From assembly GCA_964007475.1 (NCBI GenBank), contig OZ023273.1:76173737-76237736 (forward strand): 64,000 bases of DNA, given 5' to 3'. Position 1 is the first letter of the stretch; each line of letters begins with the position of its first letter. Shown here piece after piece: positions 1 through 9,428 of this stretch. The notes under the pieces are model-generated. The model had not been told where the DNA came from and searched no databases. It saw only the letters and a program-made list of their open reading frames with translations. Source of the DNA: Hybos culiciformis (lineage: Eukaryota; Arthropoda; Insecta; Diptera; Hybotidae). Both the position numbers and the translations under genes were made by a program.

Positions 1-935
1 AAAAGGGGCTCAAAATTACCAAACAAACCAAAGGTTTATAAAATTTAAATTGATGAAAATTAAATTTAAAACAGCATCAATAAATTTTAAAAATTATGTG
101 AGTATCGCTTTTACTCTAAGCTTTAACCACCCTGGAATTAAATTTATGAGACGAAATCATATGAGAATTATTAGAATCAGTTTAATAAAAAAAAAATTCT
201 TGTTGGGCACTAAAATAAATTCAACATACCCTATTCCGACGGCAAATCCAAAAAAAAGAAAAATATTTCTTCGACGACAAATCAAAAAAAAAAAAAATAA
301 ATTTTTACCGACGTAATAAACAAAATTTTGCAATAATAAATAAATAATTATGGAAAAGGAATAAAATAAATAAATTTTTTACAAATGTGCAATAAAATAA
401 ATAAAGAACAAATTAAAATAAGTTTTCTTTTAAATCCTAAAAATAATCCTTTTTCCAAAAAAAAAATTAAAGAGAAAAAAAAATCATGTGTAATAAATAA
501 TAAAAATAACTAAAGTGCAATATTTTTAAAAATCAAAAAAAAAAAAAAAAATAATATATATACAAGTGCAATTTTGTAAATTTAAAAATAAATGATTTTT
601 AGTGCAATAAATTAATAAATTACAAAAAAAAAAAAAAAATACTTTTAAATCTAAAAAGTGATGCAACATAAAATAATCTCAATAAAATGAAATAAATTAA
701 TAAATATTAAAAACAATAAATGTGATGCAATAGGTAAGACTTAAATTTTTTAAATAAATTAATAAACTATTATTTTTAAAATAAATAAACAAAATTAAAA
801 AAAAAAACAATTAAATTTAAACCCTTTTTTTCAAAAAAAAAAAATTAATAATACATCTTACTACTGAAAAGTAGTTAGACAAGCCTTTTTAAATAAATTT
901 TCCCCATTTCCAGCGAATTTATAATTGGCGTGGCC
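1..935 (+). mobile_element. TE-A leader segment, copy 1 (window-edge truncated)
   Basis: This stretch is nearly identical to 7335-8260 and 15549-16480, the 5' leader of the Ty3/gypsy family called TE-A here. It starts inside the leader, so about 375 bases of leader, the primer site and the LTR of this unit lie beyond the left edge. It is extremely A-rich, with many short TAAA runs, and holds one short ORF. It ends inside a hairpin sequence (GGCGTGGCC) and is fused there to inverted gag DNA. The copies differ by small indels, for example 10 bp missing from copy 2 near 7745, so they are recent duplicates. Confidence 0.85.
53..316 (+). CDS. leader ORF of TE-A, copy 1 (hypothetical basic protein)
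   Basis: A short ORF of 87 codons starts at the first ATG of the leader. The predicted protein is very basic, with a lysine/arginine-rich tail (PKKRK, then FLRRQIKKKK) that resembles a nuclear-localisation or RNA-binding tail. The same ORF recurs at 7386-7628 and 15600-15842. The copies differ only at the end, where A-run length changes move the stop. Conservation cannot be told apart from simple recent copying, because the surrounding DNA is equally conserved. I recognise no family. It may be non-coding leader sequence that happens to be open. Confidence 0.3.
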   Translation: MKIKFKTASINFKNYVSIAFTLSFNHPGIKFMRRNHMRIIRISLIKKKFLLGTKINSTYPIPTANPKKRKIFLRRQIKKKKNKFLPT

Positions 936-2286
936 GCCTAGTATTATTAAAATTGTTCCGATTATTCTGAAAATTTCGGAAATTACTCCGATTCTGATTC
1001 GGATTTCTTGACATATTTGAGGGACGGTTGTTCACGTTTTGTCTACCGTTATTATTTGAGCGATTAGAATTGTTATAGCTGTTATTATTATTATTATTAT
1101 TATTACGAGAAACAAAAGTTATTGAACTAGAAGGGGCCAGATCCGCGCTAACACTAACGAATTTAGCCATTGCTTCGTCAACTGAATTGAAGTTGCCGGA
1201 CTGCATAATAAGTTTTATGGAGTCGTTCGAAGCGTTATGAATAATGGACTTTAAGGTGGATTTTGTCGCATATTTTTGGGCTAAATCTACTGGAACTCCT
1301 TCAAATATGAAGGAATTTTCTAAATTTTTCGCTAGTTCGGTCAATTCTTTAGAGTATTGGTTCGCGGATTTGCCGTTTTGTTTTAAGTTTAAAATTTTAG
1401 CGGTAACGAGATCCGTAGAATCTCCTTTTATTTGAGTTCTTAACCGATCTATTATAGCTTGAACCGTGTTTTCGTTGGTTATTAGGTTCCGACAATTTCC
1501 TTCTAATTTCGTTTTTATCAAGGCTACAAGCAGAGCGACATGCTCTCCTACTTGGATATTGGTCAAGGTTATCGCATCTAAAAAGGATTGTAGGTTTGAT
1601 GGATTACCATTGAAGGATGGGATCAGTTTTGCAGCTAAAGATAGAAAGGTTGATGCGTCCATTGTAAGATCTTGAGCTTGATTCGGTGGGGTCGGGTTTA
1701 TTCTAGGTGTTGGTATGCGACCGGGTGAGTTTTGTAAGGTGGATTTTTGGTCTGTATCGCTGTCTTTTTCCGAATCCGAGTCACTTTCTATAGAAATATG
1801 GAGGTTTTCTATTGTTTTCGAACTTTGTGGCTTTTCTACCGTAGATATATCTTCTGTAAAATAATTATCCTTTGGTAGAAAAAAATTCTTCGGGATAGAA
1901 TTAGCTTTCTCTGATGAATTAGAACTATCGGAATAATTTTCTATTTCTGAATCGAAACCGGTTTCATATACTAATTTTTCAGCTGAAATAGTTTGTCCAA
2001 GAGCTGGTAAAATTTTTTGATATTCCGGACAGCTGTATCTTAGTAAACGGAAAGAATCGAAAATCTTATGTCTTACTTTTGTAAATACTTCTTTTGTTTC
2101 TAAGGGATGTGGGGCGTAATGAAGCCTCAATATTGTTGACAGTTTATTAAATAACGTAATAAGTTCTTCAATTTGTCTAAGTTGCGGTCTCGTGTTGGTA
2201 ATTTGTTTATAACTTATTTGAGTATGTATTTTATTGATTATAGCAATGTCACTGGACAGATTACTGTAAATTTCGGTCCATGACAT
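919..2286 (-). CDS. gag: TE-A Gag, longest open copy (antisense orientation)
   Basis: This encodes about 455 residues of a Ty3/gypsy-type Gag, taking the ATG at 2286 (MSWTEIYSNL) as the start; an in-frame TTG just upstream is ignored. The N-terminal half is acidic and Ser-rich (an SDSDSEKDSD stretch). The capsid-like half begins near residue 213 (MDASTFLSLAAKLIPSF). It ends in an Asn/Arg/Ser-rich basic tail with runs of Asn and no CCHC zinc knuckle. The last few residues come from the inverted leader joint, so the natural C-terminus is lost. This is the only TE-A gag copy open from start to tail: the forward copy has a nonsense codon and a 26-bp deletion. It lies antisense to the upstream leader, so an LTR transcript would carry it as antisense RNA. 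Confidence 0.8.
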   Translation of the reverse strand: MSWTEIYSNLSSDIAIINKIHTQISYKQITNTRPQLRQIEELITLFNKLSTILRLHYAPHPLETKEVFTKVRHKIFDSFRLLRYSCPEYQKILPALGQTISAEKLVYETGFDSEIENYSDSSNSSEKANSIPKNFFLPKDNYFTEDISTVEKPQSSKTIENLHISIESDSDSEKDSDTDQKSTLQNSPGRIPTPRINPTPPNQAQDLTMDASTFLSLAAKLIPSFNGNPSNLQSFLDAITLTNIQVGEHVALLVALIKTKLEGNCRNLITNENTVQAIIDRLRTQIKGDSTDLVTAKILNLKQNGKSANQYSKELTELAKNLENSFIFEGVPVDLAQKYATKSTLKSIIHNASNDSIKLIMQSGNFNSVDEAMAKFVSVSADLAPSSSITFVSRNNNNNNNNSYNNSNRSNNNGRQNVNNRPSNMSRNPNQNRSNFRNFQNNRNNFNNTRRPRQL

Positions 2287-3658
2287 AATCAATAAAATAA
2301 GTCATTTTTGCCGCGAACTTAGAGGTTATGGAGGAAGTTATTTAGTAAACTCGTAATATTAATTAGTGAATCAAGGATAAAAAAAAAATTTTTTTTTTTT
2401 ATATATTTTATTTTTATATATATATAAAATTTTTATATTGTTATATATATATTTTTTTTTTGTTAAGATAAAATCAATCGTGAATCAAGAGAAAAAATAT
2501 TTTTTTTTTTTTTTTTATTAGAAAGTGAAAACTTTCATAATAAACATATACAAGGACATTTAAGTTTACTTATAAACTAAATATTTGAAGAAATATGTTT
2601 TTAATCTTCAGTCAATATGATAATATTTTTCGATGGATTTAAAGGAGATTATCTTTAAGCCATGAAAATGTAATAATATAGAAAAATAATTTGATGGATT
2701 TAAAGAAAATTATCTTTAAATCTTGAATATAATAATATACCCAACTAGCAAATTAGCTCTATAAGAAGATTCAATTCTTTTAGTAGAAAGCTTATGTATT
2801 CTAGTAACTGTCTATTAAGTATCACGAATCCTGTTATAACCTCAGAAGTGGCGAAAATTATAAGTATAATTTGTTATATAAGTATCTATAAATGGGTTAG
2901 TAAATGGCTAATAACATTCTTGAATTCTGTGACTAATCCCATTATTAGCCTGTATAACACTTTTTTTCATTAAAGAAAAGAGAAGGACAGCCATAAAAAA
3001 AAGAAGTGCATAAATATAGTATATAAAAAAGAAAATAGTTAAAAGAAAAGGAAAACCAATAAAATATAATAAATAAATATTTAGATGGGTATATGTAATG
3101 ATAAAATAAATGTATTTGTATTTAATTTAACTTGTGCACATTTTAATTTTTAAATGTGTATTAAATTAAGTATATACAAAACTATTGCAATTGTTGAAAA
3201 AAATAAAATTGAATTTTTTTTTTTTTCATGCAATTGAAAAAATAATGCAATTTTTAATATTCTAGGATTAATAAATATGAAAACCTAGTGAAATTTATGA
3301 TATTTAAATTATTTTAAATTTAAAAAGGCATTAAATTTGTTAAAATTTTGGTACATTTTAAAGTCATATAAGCAAAGTATGAGTAAAATGTAGTTTGCCA
3401 TGGCACAAATAAATAAAATTTAACTGATGTTCTATTCTTTTTATGTAGTTTTTTGAATTCATAGATTTTTTCAAAAAGAATCAACAATTTGCCAAATAAT
3501 AAAATATTTAGTTCTTCAAACAAACTTTTGCGTTTAAATAACTTCAATTTCCATAAAGTATTTTGTTCCTATATTCGGATAACCTATGTTATTTTTAGGA
3601 ACTTTTATAGAAAGATCCCAAAATTTTAAATTATTTCCTGTTTCGAAGTGGCGACATA

Positions 3659-4202
3659 CAGTCAACCCTCCTACAACGCGAGAGATACGTTCTTAGAAAA
3701 CGTCGTGTAGTAGGCAATCGCGTTGCAGGAGACATGAACTCTATAGAAAAAAAGGGGTTAGGTTCCAAGTATAAAAAAATGCAATTAAATTAATAATTAA
3801 ATATACTCAAGATTTTATTAGAAATCCTTCAATAAAATTATAATAAATTAATAAAAATTAACAAAATTAAAATTAAGAACTAAATAAAAATTCAAATTTA
3901 TAAAGATTAAAATGTAAAAAGGAATATTGATGAATATAAGAATAATATCACTGCTAACCGGATTATGCCGCGAACGTTTTGCTGGTGCTATATCCGAATC
4001 TGAACTACTAAAACAAGAGATAGGTTCGTTAGCTCTTGCGGTCGTTTAAAACATTCCGAGATAAGCGATTTTTTTTAAAAAATAATTTTTTTTAATCACG
4101 TTGTAGGAAAAAAATCGCGTTGTGAGAAAAATTGCCGCCATTTATGAATCGCGTTGTAGCGAAAACGCGTTATAGAAGTGTCGCGTTGTATAGGGTTTAC
4201 TG
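3659..4202. mobile_element. pogo/Tigger-like MITE nested in the DNA transposon
   Basis: This is a 544-bp element. The left end CAGTCAACCCTCCTACAACG is an imperfect inverted repeat of the right end, which finishes ...CGCGTTGTATAGGGTTTACTG. TA flanks it on both sides (3657-3658 and 4203-4204). CAGT-type ends with TA duplications fit pogo/Tigger elements. Several CGCGTTGTAG-like motifs recur inside it. It has no coding capacity. Confidence 0.7.
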
Positions 4203-5129
4203 TACTTAAGTTTTGTTTATTGATTTTTATTTTTAAGGATATTATTTTTAATTTTTTCAATTGTTAAAAAACACTAAAAAAATGTTTAATAGGGATAAAA
4301 ATTAATTTAATTTTGTGAAACTAAAATAACAAATAAAAAAAATTAAATAGTCGTTTTTCATTTTTGAAGCAAAAATTAATCAAAAACGAATTTTCCTTAT
4401 TTGATTGGAATTATTTTTTTAAAATTAATACTTTCGTGTTTTTTTACACGAAAGAGGTCTAGTGAAGTTAAACTATTCACTGGTATCATTCACTATAAAT
4501 TTTTCATCACAAAAAACTAAAATGGTAACCAACCTGTCTGTATTGCCATGTCTATAAATAATTTAAAGGAACATTTTGGAGTTCTAGGTACAATTAACAA
4601 GGATAAAAAAGTGCGAATTTTTAGACAAAACGGAAGGTATTAAAAATTCAACCTTACAATAAAGAATGCTATTAAATTCTTAGTCAGTAGTTTGATTTTA
4701 TTTCCCAAAATAATTAATATTTTCTCAACAACGTAAAAATTCAGAAAATAATAATTATCGGGGAAAAAATTCTCACAAATTCCACCCAAGGATACGTCTA
4801 ACTAAAAAATCCTTTAGGTTGATTTTCCGATCATCATACTTTTTATTATTTCGGACCATTTGAACCTTTCAACCCTTACACAATAATTTTCTATTTCCGT
4901 ACAATAAGTGCATCATTTTAAAATCATGAATCTGCAAAGAATTTCCGCAAAATTATAATAAAAACGTCAACGTAAAGGAAGTCAAAGTGATAATTTTACA
5001 AACAATAAACTCTCTCAAGTCCTTATTATATTTATATGGTTAGGGGATTAGTGCAATAACCTGGTAACACGGAATTTAAATTATTTTTGTTATTGTTTTT
5101 AAAAGCATACGGCAAATACGCATGAAACT

Positions 5130-5790
5130 ATTTTTGTCCTCTTTTCTCATAGTGCAAAGTAAAATACAAATGTAAAAGTTACTAGCAGGATCACGGCCGG
5201 CATTAAAGAACACTTTTTTTCCTCTTTTCTCATAGTATGAAGTGAAAGAGAAAAAAAATAGTTTTGTTATAAAAATAAAAGCTAATAGCAGGATCACGGC
5301 CGGTATTAAAGAAAACTTTTTTTCCTCTTTTCTCATAGAACGAAGTAAAAGAGAAAAAAAATAGTTTTGTTATAAAAATAAAAGCTACTAGCAGGATCAC
5401 GGCCGGCATTAAAGAACACTTTTTTTCCTCTTTTCTCATAGTATGAAGTAAATGAGAGAAAAAATAGTTTTGTTATAAAAATAAAAGCTAATAGCAGGAT
5501 CACGGCCGGTATTAAAAAAAACTTTTTTTCCTCTTTTCTCATAGAACGAAGTAAAAGAGAAAAAAAATAGTTTTGTTATAAAAATAAAAGCTAATAATAG
5601 CAGGATCACGGCCGGCATTAAAGAACTTTTTTTTTCCTTTTTACTCATTTGTAGGAGGTAAAAGAGAGAAAAAATAGTTTTGTTATGAAAATAGAAGCTA
5701 ATAGCAGGATCACGGTCCGCATTAAAGAACATTTTTTTTCCTTTTTACTCATATGTACAAAGTAAAAGAGAAGAAGAATTTTGGGATAAG
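5130..5790. repeat. 103-bp tandem repeat, about six copies
   Basis: Six copies of a unit containing GCAGGATCACGGCC and a TTTTTTTCCTCTTTTCTCAT stretch occur about 103 bp apart (motif near 5185, 5288, 5391, 5494, 5600 and 5705), followed by a partial copy. The array lies in the right part of the 2740-5976 transposon. Overlapping short minus-strand ORFs here arise from the repeat and are not evidence of genes, because 103 is not a multiple of three. Confidence 0.9.
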
Positions 5791-6203
5791 ATGAATTCTA
5801 ATAGGAAGACTGAAACCGGCATTAAAGAGCTGTTTATATTTTTTAATGAAATAGAATTCTTATAAATGTTGCATAATAAGATCACTATGATTCAGTATCA
5901 CGAATCCTTTTACTAGAATCTTATACAGCTTATAAGTGGTATAACAGTTATTTACAAGAATAATCTGCTAGTTGGGTAAAGAGATATGATAATAATGTTT
6001 CAATGTAATATATAAAATTATAATATAATAAAATATAATGTAGTATAATAATATAATATAATAAAATATAATGTAATATAGTAATATAATATAGCAATAA
6101 GTTTGTTTACCTAAATCTTAAAAAATTTTGTCGGATAAGATGATTTTATCGATTGATAAGTATATCTTAAGAGAGCAATTTATACTTATGATTGTGGATT
6201 ATC

Positions 6204-6404
6204 CTAATAAGAGGTTGGGATTTCAATAGAACGGCTCAATTGTGCCATGGTATATCCTCTATTGAAATATTTAGATTTTATTTTATTAGAATGGTTTTTA
6301 AATATTTTCATAAGGATAAACGTAATTAATACCAAAAAGATAACGAAAATTGATATATAAACCGATGGAGGGATTGTTATTGGAAAAGGCCTTATAATCA
6401 TCAT
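6204..6404 (-). CDS. small membrane-protein ORF upstream of gag, inverted copy 1
   Basis: This 66-codon ORF matches the forward one at 18176-18376. It has one hydrophobic segment (YISIFVIFLVLITFILM) followed by a basic stretch (KIFKNHSNKIKSKYFNRGY). In the element it precedes gag by about 0.7 kb. Small ORFs before gag are known in some insect Ty3/gypsy lineages, but I cannot assign a function. Upstream on the minus strand the frame now runs into LTR sequence, an artefact of the chimeric joint. Confidence 0.4.
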   Translation of the reverse strand: MMIIRPFPITIPPSVYISIFVIFLVLITFILMKIFKNHSNKIKSKYFNRGYTMAQLSRSIEIPTSY

Positions 6405-6424
6405 TATAATAGCATCATTATAAT

Positions 6425-6958
6425 AGCACTTAACGTGCAAATTGTTTATCGGTTTGGAAATATACAAAAATGTCAATTTAACATTTTTGTATATTTCAAA
6501 ACTAATATTTTATATTCAATTCTTTTTAGAATAAACAAAAATGTCAATTTAACATTTTTGTTTATTTTAATAAAGAATAATAAAATAAACGATACTCAAG
6601 TTACAATTTTAAAATAATTATCAAAGTGTTAATTATGCACTTTGATAATTATTTAAAATTGCTCCCGCCCATTCCCAATTTTGATTGGTTAAATTACTAA
6701 ATCAAAATTGTGGAATGTAATTTGAAATTCCCTTTTAAACCTCAGAAAATTAAAATTAAGATTCTCATTGTAAAATCTAAACTCGAAAAATAAAGAACAA
6801 AAAAAAAGAAATTAAGTCGCGGTTTTATTTATATTCGAAAAAGGTAAAAGTATTGCTAAATATAAAAAGTAGAAAAAAGTGAAAGTAAAAATATTGGTAA
6901 AAAAAATATAAAATAAGAGAAAAATAAAAGTACGAAGAAAGGAACTAAAAGTATAACA
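6425..6958 (+). repeat. TE-A LTR, unit 2, lacking its first ~107 bp
   Basis: This matches 25551-26085, the distal part of the complete 3' LTR, and ends in TATAACA just before the primer site. The first ~107 bp of the LTR, including its TG start and a U3 hairpin, are missing and replaced by the inverted 5' region. An identical truncation is seen at 14643. It keeps three of the four LTR palindromes. Confidence 0.85.
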
Positions 6959-6973
6959 TGGCGATCCTGCCAA
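6959..6973 (+). promoter_or_regulatory. tRNA primer-binding site (TGGCGATCCTGCC), TE-A unit 2
   Basis: The sequence directly follows the LTR end and begins TGG, the complement of a tRNA CCA end. The implied tRNA has a G discriminator base and a 3' acceptor strand of CAGGATC, which would suit an arginine-type tRNA, although I cannot search tRNAs here. The same site occurs at 15177 and in TE-B1 and TE-B2. Confidence 0.75.
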
Positions 6974-8260
6974 TTTTTAAATCAAAAAAAAAATAATATA
7001 AAAATAAAATTAAATAAATTTTGAAAAATAAAAAATTTTTGAAAAGGAATAAATTTTGAAAAATTAAAAAAAAAAAAAAATAAATTTTGTTTTAAGAAAT
7101 CAAATAAATAAAAATAATTGAAAATTAAAAAAAAAAAAAATTGGTAATAAAATAAATAAAAATAATTAAAAAAAAAAAAAGGGATATAAAATGAAAAAAG
7201 ATTTGATTTTTTATAAAAATTTAAAACAAAAATGTCTCGATTTGCCGCAATTTTCAGATAATTCTGTTTGTTTTTCTGAAATTATTTTTTTTTAAGTTGG
7301 AGTCAATACATTTTTTCACACCTAAAGTAATATAAAAGGGGCTCAAAATTACCAAACAAACCAAAGGTTTATAAAATTTAAATTGATGAAAATTAAATTT
7401 AAAACAGCATCAATAAATTTTAAAAATTATGTGAGTATCGCTTTTACTCTAAGCTTTAACCACCCTGGAATTAAATTTATGAGACGAAATCATATGAGAA
7501 TTATTAGAATCAGTTTAATAAAAAAAAAATTCTTGTTGGGCACTAAAATAAATTCAACATACCCTATTCCGACGGCAAATCCAAAAAAAAGAAAAATATT
7601 TCTTCGACGACAAATCAAAAAAAAATAAAATAAATTTTTACCGACGTAATAAACAAAATTTTGCAATAATAAATAAATAATTATGAAAACGCAATAAAAT
7701 AAATAAATTTTTTACAAATGTGCAATAAAATAAATAAAGAACAAAGTTTTCTTTTAAATCCTAAAAATAATCCTTTTTCCAAAAAAAAAATTAAAGAGAA
7801 AAAAAAATCATGTGTAATAAATAATAAAAATAACTAAAGTGCAATATTTTTAAAAATAAAAAAAAAAAATAATAATAATATATATACAAGTGCAATTTTG
7901 TAAATTTAAAAATAAATGATTTTTAGTGCAATAAATTAATAAATTACAAAAAAAAAAAAAAAATACTTTTAAATCTAAAAAGTGATGCAACATAAAATAA
8001 TCTCAATAAAATGAAATAAATTAATAAATATTAAAAACAATAAATGTGATGCAATAGGTAAGACTTAAATTTTTTAAATAAATTAATAAACTATTATTTT
8101 TAAAATAAATAAACAAAATTAAAAAAAAAAACAATTAAATTTAAACCCTTTTTTTCAAAAAAAAAAAATTAATAATACATCTTACTACTGAAAAGTAGTT
8201 AGACAAGCCTTTTTAAATAAATTTTCCCCATTTCCAGCGAATTTATAATTGGCGTGGCCG
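6974..8260 (+). mobile_element. TE-A leader, copy 2
   Basis: This full leader segment follows the primer site and is nearly identical to 15192-16480. It is an A-rich low-complexity leader with one short ORF (7386-7628). It breaks off at GGCGTGGCC (8251-8259) and continues into inverted pol/gag DNA, whereas the forward element continues into the other half of a hairpin. Confidence 0.85.
7386..7628 (+). CDS. leader ORF of TE-A, copy 2 (hypothetical basic protein)
   Basis: Second copy of the leader ORF, 80 codons from the ATG at 7386. It matches copy 1 except that a shorter A-run moves the stop. It has a basic C-terminal tail and no recognised domain. It lies downstream of an LTR and primer site, so it would be among the first ORFs on an LTR transcript. 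Confidence 0.3.
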   Translation: MKIKFKTASINFKNYVSIAFTLSFNHPGIKFMRRNHMRIIRISLIKKKFLLGTKINSTYPIPTANPKKRKIFLRRQIKKK

Positions 8261-8528
8261 CGCCCAGTCATTTCCGTTTTGAGGTTGATATAACTCGTTA
8301 AATTAAGATTAAAGTGAAAGACATTTGAGATTAATGGTCCACCATTTGATGGGCATGGGGACCTTCTTCGTTTCCCTGTTCAGGAATTTCAAGATTACAG
8401 TTTCCTACGTTGAAATTTCTTTGTTGGAAATTTCGATTCGGCAAATTGTTATTTCTAAAATTAGGGTTATAGTTGTTTTGGTAATTATTATTGCCATAAT
8501 TATTATTACCATAATTATTATTTAATAA

Positions 8529-9424
8529 TTATAAATTTCTATTATTATTATTTCGATTCTCGAAATTTCCATTTACATAATTTCTGTTCTCGAAATTCCT
8601 GTTAGGGGGATGATTATTGTTAAAATTATTCCTAGTATTATTAAAATTGTTCCGATTATTCTGAAAATTTCGGAAATTACTCCGATTCTGATTCGGATTT
8701 CTTGACATATTTGAGGGACGGTTGTTCACGTTTTGTCTACCGTTATTATTTGAGCGATTAGAATTGTTATAGCTGTTATTATTATTATTATTATTATTAC
8801 GAGAAACAAAAGTTATTGAACTAGAAGGGGCCAGATCCGCGCTAACACTAACGAATTTAGCCATTGCTTCGTCAACTGAATTGAAGTTGACGGACTGCAT
8901 AATAAGTTTTATGGAGTCGTTCGAAGCGTTATGAATAATGGACTTTAAGGTGGATTTTGTCGCATATTTTTGGGCTAAATCTACTGGAACTCCTTCAGAT
9001 ATGAAGGAATTTTCTAAATTTTTCGCTAGTTCGGTCAATTCTTTAGAGTATTGGTTCGCGGATTTGCCGTTTTGTTTTAAGTTTAAGATTTTAGCGGTAA
9101 CGAGATCCGTAGAATCTCCTTTTATTTGTGTTCTTAACCGATCTATTATAGCTTGAACCGTGTTTTCGTTGGTTATTAGGTTCCGACAATTTCCTTCTAA
9201 TTTCGTTTTTATCAAGGCTACAAGCAGAGCGACATGCTCTCCTACTTGGATATTGGTCAAGGTTATCGCATCTAAAAAGGATTGTAGGGTTGATGGATTA
9301 CCATTGAAGGATGGGATCAGTTTTGCAGCTAAAGATAGAAAGGTTGATGCGTCCATTGTAAGATCTTGAGCTTGATTCGGTGGGGTCGGGTTTATTCTAG
9401 GTGTTGGTGAGTTTTGTAAGGTGG
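8529..9424 (-). pseudogene. gag: TE-A gag 3' part, unit 2 (interrupted by TE-D)
   Basis: This minus-strand fragment carries the capsid-like region and the Asn-rich tail, longer at the 3' end than in unit 1. An indel near 8526 ends the frame early (NRNL then stop) compared with the forward copy. Its 5' part lies across the TE-D insertion at 13234-13773. The uninterrupted copies show the continuous order, so this is a secondary break. Residues are otherwise almost identical to unit 1, with a Gly-to-Val change near 8890. Confidence 0.85.
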
Positions 9425-9428
9425 ATTT

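Larger units (their letters stand above)
2740..5976. mobile_element. DNA transposon insertion, TA target site, terminal inverted repeats
   Basis: The ends are inverted repeats of CCCAACTAGCA and are flanked by TA on both sides. The homologous position in the forward copy (near 18605) and in unit 2 (near 14192) is empty, with a single TA, which establishes the insertion and its target duplication. Both ends also carry a direct subterminal repeat (TATCACGAATCCT, near 2820 and 5902). No transposase is recognisable in 3.24 kb, so it is a non-autonomous element that relies on a TA-targeting transposase. It contains a pogo-like MITE and a 103-bp tandem array. The superfamily is not assigned. Confidence 0.85.
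936..6424 (-). mobile_element. Inverted gag plus 5' region of TE-A, unit 1
   Basis: Read on the minus strand, this segment matches the forward TE-A element from its small membrane ORF (18176) through the 5' untranslated region to gag (about 20370). It is joined on the left to a forward leader and on the right to a forward LTR. The right joint is the same as in unit 2 (14642), so the chimeric structure was copied rather than made twice. The left joint is nearer the middle of gag than in unit 2, which fits an extra deletion of about 360 bp. A 3.2 kb transposon (2740-5976) lies inside it. Confidence 0.85.

Noticed and set aside
5076..5732. Overlapping minus-strand ORFs of 69-98 codons with hydrophobic repeats
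   Set aside because: They are produced by the 103-bp tandem repeat read in shifting frames.
5130..5790. CRISPR array
   Set aside because: Eukaryotic DNA; the repeated unit is contiguous without unique spacers. The same applies to 51698-51807 and 56416-57110.
6405..6476. N-terminal extension of the small membrane ORF in the inverted copies (from 6476 and 14694)
   Set aside because: The extension is inverted LTR sequence joined by the chimeric break and is absent from the forward copy.
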